Shown here piece after piece: positions 42,391 through 54,828 of a stretch of DNA of 64,000 nt. The DNA is from Allium sativum (taxonomy: Eukaryota > Streptophyta > Magnoliopsida > Asparagales > Amaryllidaceae): positions 401,490,192 to 401,554,191 of the forward strand of contig CM060921.1 in NCBI GenBank assembly GCA_030737875.1, written 5' to 3'. Every line of letters starts with the position of its first letter. Positions within the stretch are counted from its first letter, which is position 1. A model generated the notes under the pieces. It was not told the DNA's origin, did no database searches, and saw only the letters and a program-made list of their open reading frames with translations. A program made the position numbers and the translations under genes.

Positions 42391-45300
42391 CTATCTGTCT
42401 TGAGCCATTTTCATCCGCCTTCGAATCAACTCAACCTTCTTGGATGTGTCCCTTATCATGTCGGGCCCAAGTATAAGCTTATCCGTCGTCTCCCACCAAC
42501 ATGTTGGTGACTTGCACGGCCTCCCATATAAAGCTTCGAATGGTGCCATCCCTATGCTTGATTGGTAGCTGTTATTATAAGCAAACTCTACGAGAGGAAG
42601 GTGGTCTTCCCAAGTGCCACCAAAGTCAAGAATGCATAGCCTCAACAGATCTTCTAATACCCTATTCACCCTTTCGGTCTGGCCATCCGTCTGTGGGTGA
42701 TAGGCCGTACTTAGATTCAATCGCGTACCCATCGCTTCTTGCAAACTATTCCAGAACTGGCTAGTGAAGATTGGGTCACGATCGCTAATTATGCTAGAAG
42801 GAACTCCATGCAATCGCACTATCTCTCGAAGATAAACAGATGCTAGCCATGATGCGGTCCTCTTGCTCTTTACTGGAATGAAATAAGCGCTCTTCCTGAG
42901 TCTATCCACTATGACCCATATGCTTGTATTCCCCTTCCTTGATCTCGGCAATCCATCCACAAAATCCATAGAGATACTTTCCCACTTCCATAGCGGGACC
43001 TCCAATGGATGCAGTAGCCCACCGGGCTTCTTCGACTCGGCCTTTACTTGTTGGCAAACAATGCATCTAGAAACAAACTCTGCCACATCCTTTTTCATCC
43101 CATCCCAAAAGAAAATGTGCTTCATATCCCGGTACATCTTATCCCCTCCGGGATGTATGGTCATCCTCGAGTGATGCGCCTCCTCAAGAACTTTATTTAC
43201 CAAGTCTCCCACTTGTGGGACACATAGTCTTCCATCCCGCCTTAGCCATCCCTTGTCATTAATAGTATATCTAGCGAGGTGACTTGACGTCTCACCCCGA
43301 ATCAACTTGTCCATGATCTCGACTATCTGCGGGTCTTCCTTCTGTGAAGCCCCAACTTGATCAAGAAGTATAGGTCTAAGCTCAAGGGATGCTAACAAAC
43401 CAGTCATCGACTCAACAGCAGGTGTGAAATCAAAGGTTGCCAAGAACTCTAGGCTCTTCATTTCAACAAACAAGGGACTCAAAGTCAACCTTCTTCTGCT
43501 TAGCGCATCCGCCACAACATTACCCTTGCCAGGGGTATAAGCTATCTCGAAGTCATATGATGCCAAGAATTCCTTCCACCTTTGCTGCCTTAGATTCAAA
43601 TCTTTCTGCGAGAAGAGGTACTTGAGTGACTTATGATCAGTATACAACTCAAACCTTTCGCCTAGAAGATAGTGGCGCCAGGATTTGAGTGCAAAGATGA
43701 TCGCCGCCAACTCCAAATCATGAGTGGGATAGTTCTTCTCATGAACTTTGAGTTGCCTACCCCTAAAGCATATCACTCTCCCTTCTTGCATCAGGATAAC
43801 GCCTAATCCCGTGCCAGATGCATCGGTGTACACGGTAAACAACTTCCCTCCATCGGGCAATGCTAGAACTGGAGCTGTGGTGAGGGCTTTCTTGAGCCTT
43901 TGAAAAGCAAGCTCACACTCTAAGTCCCATGCAAAGACTAAGTTCTTCTTCGCTAACTTAGTGAGAGGGGCTGAAATCCTAGCGAAGTCCTTAATGAACT
44001 TCCTATAATATCCTGCCAGACCGAGAAAGCTTCTCACTCCAGTTGCATTCTTCGGAACTTTCCAGTCTTGTACCGCCACCACTTTAGCGGGATCCACAGC
44101 TAAGCCCTCCTTAGAAACTATATGCCCATGGAACCGAACTTCCCTTCTCCAGAAATGGCATTTACAGAACTTGGCTTTCAACTGATGAGCTCTAAGCGTA
44201 TCCATAACCTCCTTAAGGTGTGTAGCATGCTCTTCCTCGTCCTTAGAGAAGACCAGAATATCATCCACGAAGACAACCACAAACTTGTTAAGGAACTCCC
44301 TGAACACCCTACTCATCAAATCAACAAAGTATGCGGGTGCATTAGTCAGACCGAACGGCATGACTAGCCATTCAAAGAATCCATCTGGAGTCCTAAACGC
44401 AGTCTTATCAATACTATCCTCAGCCACTCTAAGCTGATGGAATCCGGTGGCTAGATCGAGCTGAGCGAAAACAGAAGCACCAACAATCTGGTCAAAGAGA
44501 TCATCGATTCTCGGTAGTGGGTGCCTATTCTTCTTTGTCAGCTTGTTCAACTCACGATAATCAACACATAGATGAAGCGAACCATCCGCCTTAGTAGCGA
44601 ATACCACAGGAGCACCCCATTCAGAAATGCTTCGTCTAATAAAATTTTTCTCAAGCAACTCCTTGACTTGCTTACTAAGCTCTCTTCTTTCTCGCGGGGC
44701 CATGTGCCTAACGGGCAATGAAACTGGCTTGGCATTATCAACAAGATAAATGCGGAAATCTATCTCGCGTTTAGGGGGTAACCCCTTCACCTCATCAAAA
44801 ACATCGGGATATTCTCGGACCACCCTCACAGATTGAAGATTGTCAATAGACGAGTCGAGGGATTCAAGATAACATAACATGACGGGATCCATAGGGTTAC
44901 AAGAAATTTCTAGGGTATTACCGAGGCGAGTCATGAGCCTCACCACCCTATGCTCACAATCAAGAATGGCTCCATAACTGGACAACCAATCCATGCCCAA
45001 AATCAAACCGTATGCCAAAAACCCGAGAACATAAGCATTACACATGAATTCTACGCTCAAGATAGAAATCTTCAAATCCACACAAATCATAGATAAATGG
45101 GCGGAACCCCCAATTGGATTTGAAACACTGACGGGATCCTCAACTAGACTAGTACTTAGGTGCAAACTTTCAACAGTGTCAGAAGAAATAAAGGTATGCG
45201 ATGCGCCAGAATCAAATAAAGTTCGAACAGGAAAACCAGAAATGTAAACAAGGCTTTCTACAGAAATACTACCTCGGTCCGGAACTGGAGCAGTGTTGAG

Positions 45301-46311
45301 AGCATGCATCTGCCCTCCAGAAGGTCCTGCTCGCTGAGTCTGTCCTTGCCCTTGCCCTTGTTTCTTTGGGCAATCCTTACTGAAGTGTCCAGACTCTCTG
45401 CAATGAAAGCGTTCTCCCATCTTCCTCTTCTTCTTCCTACAATCTTTGGCTATGTGTCCAACGATCCCATAGAAGTTGCACTTCCTTGTCTCCTTTGCCT
45501 TGTTGTTGTTGGCCTTGTTACCCTTGTTGTTCTTGTTGCTCTTGTTGTTCTGATTGATCTGGTTGCTCTGATTTCCTCCCCACTTGGAGTCCGCCTTCTT
45601 GGTTTGAGTCTCATTAGGCTTGACTTCTTTCATGCCATTCTTATCATCTCCCTGAAGCAAGGCCATATCCACTAAGCTCTCAAAAGTGGCCCCCATGGGT
45701 ATATGAGACATGGCTAAACCTTGCAATGGTTCATTCAATCCTCGTGCAAAGCGTAGAGCCTTCTTCCGGGGTGTGTTAACCATGTCCAAACCAAATCGAG
45801 CAAGCTGGTTAAACTTATTCACATACTCTCTCACTGTCATGTCCCCTTGCTTCAAAGATATGAACTTCTCCATTTGTAGATTCTCCTCAGCAGATGATAG
45901 AAACTTAAGCCCAAACCTCATCCTAAAGTCGGCCCAAGTCTCTATAGGCCTAGTAGCGTTGGTGACCTCCCACCAATAAGCAGCTTCCTCTTTCAATAGC
46001 CATACTGCCAACAGAACTTTTCTACGGTCTTCCACATCAAAGATGGCAAAGAGGTCTTCAGTTTCTTTTAACCAGTTTCTTGCCTCCACATAAATCTCTA
46101 TCCCAATAAAATTCTTGCCACCCATCGCCTTAAAGTCTTTGCAAATCTTCGCGAAATACGCTTGTGGACGCTGAGGAGGGAGAGGAGGAACCTCAGGTAC
46201 GGGAGGAGGAGTGGGAGTGTTTGCTGGGCCCGCATCGTTGGTCCTAGCTTCCAAGTACCTCCGGAACCATCCGGGTATGGGTACTCCCTCGGGAAGGTTA
46301 AGATCGGCCAT
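42391..46311 (-). CDS. gag-pol: E4 gag-pol polyprotein (gag, protease, RT, RNase H, integrase), 1306 codons to a premature stop
   Basis: ATG at 46311 ([11 protein letters not shown]). Gag core ~residues 50-215; Asn/Lys-rich linker ~246-275; knuckle 1 [14 protein letters not shown] with Tyr for the second Cys; knuckle 2 lacks the first Cys ([14 protein letters not shown]). Protease DSGAS at 367-371. RT from ~500 with VFATKADGS and FVDD at 681-684. RNase H has TDASGTGLG. Integrase HHCC finger (HHSRMTIHP ... CIVCQQ), catalytic Asp in MDFVDGLP at 1116, SDRDPIF, and Glu in TERVNR. A C-to-T change gives TAG (42391-42393) where E2 has CAG, shortly after the catalytic core. Otherwise the frame is open, so the copy is young. 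Both knuckles lack a zinc ligand, which may weaken RNA packaging. Confidence 0.95.
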   Translation of the reverse strand: MADLNLPEGVPIPGWFRRYLEARTNDAGPANTPTPPPVPEVPPLPPQRPQAYFAKICKDFKAMGGKNFIGIEIYVEARNWLKETEDLFAIFDVEDRRKVLLAVWLLKEEAAYWWEVTNATRPIETWADFRMRFGLKFLSSAEENLQMEKFISLKQGDMTVREYVNKFNQLARFGLDMVNTPRKKALRFARGLNEPLQGLAMSHIPMGATFESLVDMALLQGDDKNGMKEVKPNETQTKKADSKWGGNQSNQINQNNKSNKNNKGNKANNNKAKETRKCNFYGIVGHIAKDCRKKKRKMGERFHCRESGHFSKDCPKKQGQGQGQTQRAGPSGGQMHALNTAPVPDRGSISVESLVYISGFPVRTLFDSGASHTFISSDTVESLHLSTSLVEDPVSVSNPIGGSAHLSMICVDLKISILSVEFMCNAYVLGFLAYGLILGMDWLSSYGAILDCEHRVVRLMTRLGNTLEISCNPMDPVMLCYLESLDSSIDNLQSVRVVREYPDVFDEVKGLPPKREIDFRIYLVDNAKPVSLPVRHMAPRERRELSKQVKELLEKNFIRRSISEWGAPVVFATKADGSLHLCVDYRELNKLTKKNRHPLPRIDDLFDQIVGASVFAQLDLATGFHQLRVAEDSIDKTAFRTPDGFFEWLVMPFGLTNAPAYFVDLMSRVFREFLNKFVVVFVDDILVFSKDEEEHATHLKEVMDTLRAHQLKAKFCKCHFWRREVRFHGHIVSKEGLAVDPAKVVAVQDWKVPKNATGVRSFLGLAGYYRKFIKDFARISAPLTKLAKKNLVFAWDLECELAFQRLKKALTTAPVLALPDGGKLFTVYTDASGTGLGVILMQEGRVICFRGRQLKVHEKNYPTHDLELAAIIFALKSWRHYLLGERFELYTDHKSLKYLFSQKDLNLRQQRWKEFLASYDFEIAYTPGKGNVVADALSRRRLTLSPLFVEMKSLEFLATFDFTPAVESMTGLLASLELRPILLDQVGASQKEDPQIVEIMDKLIRGETSSHLARYTINDKGWLRRDGRLCVPQVGDLVNKVLEEAHHSRMTIHPGGDKMYRDMKHIFFWDGMKKDVAEFVSRCIVCQQVKAESKKPGGLLHPLEVPLWKWESISMDFVDGLPRSRKGNTSIWVIVDRLRKSAYFIPVKSKRTASWLASVYLREIVRLHGVPSSIISDRDPIFTSQFWNSLQEAMGTRLNLSTAYHPQTDGQTERVNRVLEDLLRLCILDFGGTWEDHLPLVEFAYNNSYQSSIGMAPFEALYGRPCKSPTCWWETTDKLILGPDMIRDTSKKVELIRRRMKMAQDR

Positions 46312-46483
46312 GCTGAAACGAAGAAAAAGATAGATTGAGAATGAGGAAACTAATGGCTTTTGGGGAATATCCTTTTAAAATAAACTAGACTTTTCTTGGA
46401 AAATACTTAATTGGTTTTGAAAATAGTTTTTCAAAGGTTCTTCAAAGTTTTAAAAACCTTTTGTTCAATCTCGTAAACCTTAT

Positions 46484-46495
46484 GCTCTGATACCA
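46484..46495 (-). other. E4 primer binding site (exact tRNA-iMet match)
   Basis: Minus strand TGGTATCAGAGC two bases from the LTR end at 46498. Confidence 0.95.
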
Positions 46496-47411
46496 AATGT
46501 AACACCCCACCTCCGCCAGGGACACTCTTGCAAGTACACTGGCTTTGGAGGGGTGTTGGACAAGGTAAACATGCATGAAGATATCACAAGACAGAACATA
46601 TAAGTAAAACAGAGTAAGTAAAGCAGCGGATAAAACTACTATTTCAAAACCATAGTCAACTTACATCAAAAGTACTAAGTCATTATTTTCCAACTACTAC
46701 AAGTCTAGAAACATAAACTGAAAACTGGAAATAACATAAAGTAAACTATCCCCAAAGTAGACGTGGTAAAGCCATAGCGAGCTCAAGTCCAAACCGTACA
46801 TGAGCTATCCAGTAAGCAAGCTAAATATCCAAGCTAGGTGCTAGTGTTTCCACCCTGAGAACCTGGGGGGGGGGGGGAACGGAAGAAAAGAGGCGAAAGA
46901 AAACGGGTCAGTCAAAAAGACTGGTAAGTCCTACCTACTATTAGTATAAAAACTAATAAAGTTAACTGGACATGTAAAGATGAAACATAGGATGATAACT
47001 GGCATGGTGAAAAGTTAACAAGAGTGGCATCGCATATACAAGGTTAAGTTGCACCAAGTGTACTAGTATTCTAATCCATGTCAAGTATAAACAAGAAATG
47101 ATCCCTTAGCCCAATATTGGCCCAAACTCATGAGATGACCTAAATCAAGGTCCAACTAGTCGATCGGCTCCCTATAAGCCTAACTCATCGTGTATCGGTG
47201 CCATACGGCTTAATCATGGAATGTAGTTAACTGTGCAAGGTCCACCCTAGGGTGTATCCAGTCCTAGGGTGTAAACCACAGACACAAAACAAGCACGCAC
47301 AGTCTAAACCTACCGGTGCTCATGTTCAACTCCGGACTTAATGTGCACGACCATGGTCCGCCTGAACTTAACTGGTGCACCATTCAGCCGTCTCTTTTGG
47401 TCTCTTACAAT

Positions 47412-47932
47412 CAGCCCAGTAATCGTGCCCCACCCTAGCCTAGTCCTAGGGTATCCATGATACTATAGGTTACTGCTGAAAAGGACCACGTAATTAGGAT
47501 TTTCAAACGGGTTAAGTGTGGTTAACCCTATCCTAACCATATATTGAGTTGGTCAAGTGTATCCAAGCAGTTCATGACTTAACCCTATCAATACATCGTG
47601 TTCAACTGGTCAAGTATATTCAAGTGGTCTATGACTTAACCCTACCAATCCATCATGTTTAATTGGTTAAGTATTCAAGTAGTCCATGACTTAACCCTAA
47701 CATGTGGCATTAATTAATTTAATGCACCCCAACCTCTCACATTAGACTTTGTTGTGGTTACTAGTTAAGCCGGGCGGGTCCGGGTAGCTTTACACCACAA
47801 CCTAGTTTAACCTCGGGTTTTAAGTGCGATATGACCAACTACTCACATTGGGTCCTATTGTTTGTAGCCACTAGTTAAGCCGGTCAGTTCCGGGTAGATT
47901 TATGCTACAAACTCAACCCAACCCAACCTCGA
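47412..47932 (-). other. E4 5' LTR structured cassette
   Basis: Homologous to 39456-39970. Copy 1 right outer arm reads AGTTTAA (wobble). Copy 2 keeps TTGGGT/ACCCAA with a 5-bp insertion nearby. Third hairpin CAGCCCAGTAA 47412-47422 with TTACTGCTG 47470-47478. Confidence 0.84.
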
Positions 47933-48809
47933 GTTGGCCACTTTCATGTTTTCTACATGTCATGTCCACGTTCATGTTTTCAAGCATAATCACATGTCAT
48001 ATTTTCAAGTCATGTTTCATGTCATTTAAGTTTACCCATAACGTAACCCCATCGCACGTAAGTTCGCATCAACACAAATAGATCAAAAGGAGGAACATAA
48101 GAATATGACAAGATGGCGAAGTCTATCACAAGTTAAACATGGTGATATTTGAGGCAAAAGGGGTTCAACATACTAGCATATGGCATTATTAGCCTCAAAA
48201 CATGTATGACATCAACTTAGCAAATAGGTGATAACATGGTCATAGTTAACATAAGGTGATAACTTGTGATTAGCATATAGTTCAAGATCATATGCGAGTT
48301 AACATCAAGGTCATGAGAGGATCTATGTTGCATTATGCATAACTACCAAGTTCTATGTTGCATTATGCATAACCACCAAATAAAGCTCATAGCTTTCTAC
48401 CCAAAAATCAAGGTGATAGTCTCATAATCATAGATCAAAAGAGTCATGAATAGATCTATGCATAAAATGATAGATCTAAGGTAAACATTACACTTAAGCC
48501 CAATTTCAACTTGCAACATGTCGCATTTAAGTTCATAGTTTAAATCTAAGAGTAGAATAGGGCTTACAAAGCGTGGCTATGAGAACTAGAACCAAATAGA
48601 ACAAGATAGAGATGTTGTAGAAGCTCTAGGAATGATGTAGCAACACAAATAGCCTTGAGAATAAGTAGCTCCTTTGATTTGATAAAGAAAGATGGCTCCT
48701 TTTTGCCTTAGAAGCTCTCAAGATGAAGATGGAGGCCATGATTAGGGAGCATTCTGGCAGCACTTAGTTGTAGGATTGATTTGTGTGGGTTTAGGCTAGG
48801 TCTTAGGGT

Positions 48810-48819
48810 CTTTTTATAG
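48810..48819 (-). promoter_or_regulatory. E4 5' LTR TATA box
   Basis: Minus strand CTATAAAAAG; likely core promoter of E4 genomic RNA. Confidence 0.68.
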
Positions 48820-48950
48820 AAGTTTAGGTTAGTTTAGGCCATAGGATTAACCCTAGTTTAGATCTGAGCCATCAAATCTCGTCACAGGCCTCAAAACATG
48901 ACTCAAAGGGGACAGCAGGTGCACCAGGCCAAACTGGCCCGACCACCCAC

Positions 48951-49027
48951 GTCGACAGGGGTGTCGACTGGGCAGTCGACACCACCTGGGGCATGTCAAC
49001 TCCCAAGTCGACTCCCCAGTCGACTTG
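48951..49027. repeat. E4 5' LTR palindrome array (GTCGAC type)
   Basis: Five GTCGAC sites plus one mutated GTCAAC in 77 bp; one unit (about 12 bp) more than the 3' LTR copy, so the array changes length. Confidence 0.88.
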
Positions 49028-49292
49028 GGGGCTGGGCGGGAAGCTTTCCCGCCCAGTCTGTTTGGCTCCAGATTTGAAATTTGAACTGTTTTTGAACTTG
49101 AAATTTTCTGAAAACTTTGACGGGCCATAACTGGGTCATACGGATTCCGATTTTTGAAAACTCGTTCTCTATTTCGCGTATTTTTCCGAGACGAACGCAA
49201 TGACCTAGCCCGTTTCCCTTGATTCATATTTTAACATTTAATTCTGCCTTGATTTACGTTATAACATGTTATTCAAAATACAGGTTGTTTTA

Positions 49293-49351
49293 GTGACCAT
49301 CACACCACTCGTAGTATTTCGTCCGAAGACGAGGTGACTATCACACCACTC
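49293..49351. repeat. 41-bp tandem array, right part
   Basis: Continues the unit cut by E4 (from 49298) and adds half a further copy from 49331. GTGAC at 49293-49297 is the right target duplication. Confidence 0.92.
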
Positions 49352-50252
49352 AAATGAAAATTGATCAATATTGATGTATATAATACCAAAACAATTTTGA
49401 ACTGAGTAAGTCCGAAAATTAACTGACAAAGTAAATGCAAGTGTGTCAACCCACTCGTTATTACCTATACGTTTAATTAAATTCCTTATTCAATTGAAAA
49501 CACCAAGTAATACTTTGAAGCAAATCAGAATACTCCATCATTACCTAAAGTAAGCTAACATCATCCCAATAGCAAAATGAATGGGTAATGAAAACTCATG
49601 GTAGCATGTAAGAGTTTTCATAAAACATATGTTTGAAAAATCTACATACTAGAATGTAAAACAAGCACCCTCGAATTCCTAAGGACATGGTGTCCCCAAG
49701 TTCCTTGGATGTAAGTAAGGTAAATGATCACAATTCAAAAGAACTCGAATGATATGATAACGGTAATCATCATCAATAAAGAATAATGAGGATGGTATCC
49801 TCGTAGGCATTAGTTTCTTTACCAAAATAAGATATCTCAAACTTCATAGTTAAAATTTTGAACTATGAAATTTTTAAATGATTCAACGTGAGAAAATTTT
49901 ATAAGCTAGAATACTTTTAAGAAATTTTATAAGGGATAAAATTTTCTAGCTAAAACGTGATATGGAATATTCGACGATTTTGGATATTCGATATTTCCAA
50001 CTTTCTAATTTGATTAAAATAAATTAGTATCTTGTATATGTTCGTGACTTTTATTTGAACATTATACATATATATAAAGTTAAGTTATATAGTGATTTAC
50101 AACTCAAAGTTTAAAATTTGTATAATAATTCATTAGTGAATTTCTTGTTTCACTGTATTTTTGTATATCAATTCTTGGTTAATTCTTGGCTGTTACTGTA
50201 TGGGTTTTTCCTTTAGTAATTGCGGGGACGAAATTTCTTTAAGGGGGAAGTC
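49352..50252 (+). other. E5-right 3' internal noncoding region with polypurine tract
   Basis: Plus-strand counterpart of 36573-38400. Homology is clear from about 49900 (AAATTTTATAAGGGATAAAA) to the tract AAGGGGGAAGTC at 50241-50252, preceded by GGGGACGAAATTTC. It is shorter than the left copy by internal deletion. No coding frame. Confidence 0.7.
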
Positions 50253-51340
50253 TAAAACAACCCACATATTTAACGATAATATATTTAAATATTTTATTTA
50301 AATATAACGTTGTTAATCGTTAACCGAATGTGTGTCCAAAAAGTCACATTTTGCATATGGTTGAATTTGGACTCGAGACCACTTCCATTGAGTCTGGATC
50401 ATCGTTTACGACCTTCTTGACTATAAACATCGGTACCTTTTGAATTGGGCGATTTTGGCCTTTTTCGTTTGGTATATGACCAAAATATCACTTTTTGCAT
50501 ATGGACAAATTTGGACTCGAAACTACTTCCATTGAGTTCAAAATGTCGTTTAAGTGTTCAAAAACTATGAGCTTCAATATGTTCCAAGTTTCAGAAATCT
50601 GGGGATTTGGGGTTTGGGATCGGGTTAGCCAATCTAGCCACATTAAACCCCCCAATAGCCCTCTCCCTCTTATTCCTCCTTCATTCATTTCCTCTTGCTC
50701 TAAAATAGAAAATGGAGGAGGGAAAGGGAAATAGAAATTCTTAAGTTAGGGTTTTTTATTTCAAGTACAAATCAAGTGCTAATTTGAAGAGATAACTTGT
50801 GTAAGCTCTCTCTACTCCTCCTCTATCTCTCTATCTTCTCAATTTTCGGATTTTTGTGCAACCCTAACACATATAAGTTTTCTTGTGTGTGTATTTGTTG
50901 TTTAGTGAGAAGAATTGATGAGATATTGGATTCCTAGCGAGTGTGGAGGCTTGTTCTTCCTTGTTGGAGCTTGTTCTTATCATTCAAAAGCCAAAGGTGA
51001 GATCTTTTTGAACTCACATCTATGCCTCAAGCCATTGGCTTGTAAAAGTGTAATTTAGTTTTCATTGAGTTTGCATATGCTAGTGAATTGGTTAGGCTAG
51101 TGTAACTTAGCCGATTGCATGTGTTTATGTTTCATTGAGTTGAAAATTATGATAAGGATTGTTCACACGATCTAATTCATATGTTATGAGTCGATTTGGT
51201 GATGTTGCGAAGTTCTGTTGTCCCCAACAAAGTTCTAAATCTTCACAAGTCGCTTGAATCGCTTTGTTATGCTTTGGTTTGGAATTTAGTTCATATTTGA
51301 ATTTAGAAACCGAACCTTTGCTAATCTCTTGCATGAATGT
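50253..51340 (+). repeat. E5-right LTR fragment, cut by the CACTA end
   Basis: Starts TAAAACAACCCAC (left copy TGTAACAATCCGC) and aligns with 36572-35658 in inverse orientation through CTAATCTCTTGCATGAATGT, where CACTACAAGAAA begins. The U3-like part contains a TTTGCATATGGACAAATTTGG repeat near 50340 and 50495. Confidence 0.72.
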
Positions 51341-52140
51341 CACTACAAGAAAGCACTGATTTTGCAACGGAAAAATCCGTCGCTAAACCCTCACTAAACC
51401 CTCGCTCAAGGCCTGTTAGCGACGGATTTGCAGCAGAATACGACTATCGCTAAAAAGCACGTCGGTATTTTAGGCACAATTTTGCGATGGAAATTAACGT
51501 CGATTCTCCGTCACTTCACCGTCGTTTTTTGATATATTATCATTTCATTTTAAAATGTTTCACCGACGTTTTGCCGACGGATATATATTACATAATAAAA
51601 TCAGTAAATATTTTTCCGTCGCTAAATACACGCTATTTAGCGAGGGATTACCGGCGGAAATATATAGCAAACATTTTGTATTCCATTTTTCCGTGGGTAA
51701 ACCGTTTGTATCTTAAAAATATCAGTTTCTACTTAACGACGCTTTAGTGTCGATTTTGATAAAAATTCCATCGGTATTCCCTTTCTATTTTGGTTATATT
51801 TTTTTTTCCGACCATTGCTATCAATCGATATATATGTATATATACATATATATATGCACATAAAATGAGCGACATCAACAAAAAAGGAAATGCAATTGTT
51901 AGTTTTTTTATTACAACAATATATTTTTATTAGAGTTAATATTCCATACAAAAAACAATACCATCCACAATCATCCATCTATTCATACATACACTAGACT
52001 AAATTATAACTAACAAAACTATTCAGCTAGTGCTAGTAGTATTCCATACAAAAACATCATCCTTACTCATAATACCCATATAAAAAAACTACATAAAAGA
52101 AGCATCAACAAAATATATCCGGCTACCATACCCGAGTAAG
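51341..52140 (+). mobile_element. CACTA (En/Spm-type) transposon left end with subterminal repeats
   Basis: CACTACAAGAAAG is the classical plant CACTA terminus. It is followed within 350 bp by many copies of TCCGTCGCTAA or its complement (TTAGCGACGGA), the subterminal transposase-binding type of repeat. The element must extend to the right, but I find no matching TTTCTTGTAGTG end before E6 at 57724, so the right end is lost, diverged or beyond. The feature end is set at the first coding remnant. Confidence 0.8.
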
Positions 52141-52419
52141 TCATGAAGATGACGATGGCGAAGGATCTTCATAATCAGATTCATTGTTTCTTTGAAGCAT
52201 TGCCATCACTTGTTTCATTTGTGCTTGAAAGTTTTCTCTGTCTGCTTTTTGTTGTTGTGCAAGCCTCGCCTGCTCTTCCTCAAGTCTTTGGCAATTAGAT
52301 CGCTCATGCTCTCTCTCTGCCTCAATCCTAATCCAGTAATGGTTAGGATTGGTATATGTGAATTCAGTTTGGCAGCCTAAAAGCTTCACACAATGATACA
52401 CAATTTCATTCGTTTTCAA
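52141..52419 (-). pseudogene. Probable CACTA ORF remnant (plant transposase Ptta/En/Spm-like C-terminus)
   Basis: 92-codon minus-strand frame. After NPNHYWIRIEAEREHERSN comes a coiled-coil-like, Gln/Glu-rich segment (EEEQARLAQQQKADRENFQ), then QVMAMLQRNNES and an acidic/Ser tail. Ends of this sort, with Gln-rich coiled coils, are typical of the second ORF of plant CACTA elements. Traces of upstream coding sequence continue to about 52560 in broken frames. Position inside a CACTA end supports the call; similarity is by recollection of the family only. Confidence 0.55.
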
Positions 52420-52630
52420 CAGTGGGAATTTCCATGGATTGCTGCTCTACCTGACTCAAATGCCCATGAAGGTGTGATAATGAACTGTGCTTTTTTCACA
52501 CATAGTTTTGCCAAGAACCATCAGCCAAATTTTGTGTAAATGGCTAGTCAACTTTATATAGACATAAAAATGTACAAAATATTACCAAGCCCACCGTGCC
52601 TATATCACTCGCTACCATATATTTATTTTA

Positions 52631-53656
<1,026 letters not shown>

Positions 53657-53837
53657 CTACATACCCAGAAAAAGAGCAAAACATATATCAGAAAATGTGT
53701 TACAAAAAGATTTACCGAAAATAGAATTCGTAGAAAATGGTGTTCAAAAAACATGAGCACAAATATAACTAAAGAGACTGGTGTACAAGTTAGGCTGGCG
53801 ATTAGCGCTCTCCATGTACCCGTCTATTCCTGTATAC

Positions 53838-54127
53838 CCAGAGACAAACATGATGGCTTTTGCAGCAGCCTGATTGACTGCTGATATTACTGACGCCGGT
53901 GGAACCAACAAGCTTTCAAAATCACCTAGCACTTGCAAGCAAGAGATCAGGTCTCTTCTTCGATTTCCCATTACACTTATTTCTTTATGCTTCATTTGTT
54001 CGAACAGAGCAATAGAATAATTTTCTTCTTCTTCGATTAAATTTCTAACTACAAGTGTAGTAATTGAAAGTAACATGCACAGTCGTGAATCAAGGCGAGG
54101 TACAGGACCTTCTTGAGGATCCTTTTC
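53838..54127 (-). pseudogene. Exon fragment of an unrecognised plant gene
   Basis: 290-nt open exon with AG before 54127 (TTAACAG) and GT at 53837 (GGTATAC). It encodes DSRLCMLLSITTLVVRNLIE, a Glu-rich stretch, RRRDLISCLQVLGDFESLLV and PPASVISAVNQAAAKAIMFV. Amphipathic Leu/Ala helices suggest a helical-repeat or scaffold protein, but I cannot name the family. Same strand as the thiolase exons just downstream, though the two do not belong to one protein. Confidence 0.6.
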
Positions 54128-54309
54128 CTGTTAAGAATAATTAATTAATTAATTAAAAATACCTAGTAATGTCAAGTTCTATATGAATTCTAAAAAACTA
54201 TCATATGAATTCTCTCTTAACAAGGTAGCTATCCTAACAAAATCACAATTCTTTAGAAAACATAAATACATGATAGTGACTAGCCACAACATGAATTTAA
54301 CCTAAACAA

Positions 54310-54495
54310 AAGTATTCAGCAAACATTTCAATTCTGCCAGCAACGCCAGAGGACTCAGCCAAGCATGTACACAATGCACCAACGTTGCACAAATAATGGA
54401 GTGGTGCCCCAAATACTAAGTTCAAGCATACGTAAAAACACAGGTCGCTGTGCAATAATGGGAACACCAGCATCCATTGTCGCTAATTTATTTTT
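54310..54495 (-). pseudogene. Likely second exon of the same unrecognised gene, frameshifted
   Basis: After TTTTCAG the frame reads LATMDAGVPIIAQRPVFLRM and on to SIWG. It is then best continued in another frame (NVGALCTCLAESSGVAGRIE, MFAE). A frameshift near 54415 would explain the switch. Order and strand fit an exon upstream of 53838-54127. Confidence 0.5.
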
Positions 54496-54828
54496 CTGAA
54501 AATCTAATCTGTAGTTAATCTACAATTATTAATATATTATTTTTCTATCTTTTTTAATATAATATGCAAATATTTGCAGTCTAATTAAAACTAAAAGCAA
54601 CGATGCTTTTTAAAACATGTTTTTGAGAAAGGATAATCGTGCATTCTGAAACTTAACAGAGGATAATTTAAGAAATTTCCATTTTATTGAATTGTCATGA
54701 ATTTCGCCTATGCATATAAAGGGGGTATTGTCACAAATTTACTACTTAATGCTCATCTTATTTCTGACTAGTATTTGGATTCATTTCAACCATGGTTGCA
54801 TTTTACATTAAATTTTATGTGATTTCAG

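Larger units (their letters stand above)
38532..49292 (-). mobile_element. E4: near-intact Tekay/Del-like LTR retrotransposon
   Basis: 10,761 bp with LTRs 46498-49292 (5' in element sense) and 38532-41319 (3'), GTGAC duplications, an exact primer site, one coding frame with a single nonsense codon, and a purine tract. The LTRs look about 1-2% different by eye. It is the best preserved autonomous-type element here and a plausible relative of the pol donor for E3. Confidence 0.95.
46498..49292 (-). repeat. E4 5' LTR (2795 bp)
   Basis: Partner of 38532-41319 with the same modules: GTCGAC array 48951-49027, TATA 48810-48819, cassette 47412-47932, G-tract of 13 (46865-46877). Its outer end reads TAAAACAACC on the minus strand instead of TGTAACAACC, a two-base change at the terminus. 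Confidence 0.94.

Noticed and set aside
54040..54070. CTACAAGTGTAG considered as the CACTA right terminus
   Set aside because: It is inside the open exon at 53838-54127 and lacks the TTTCTTGTAGTG form and subterminal repeats.
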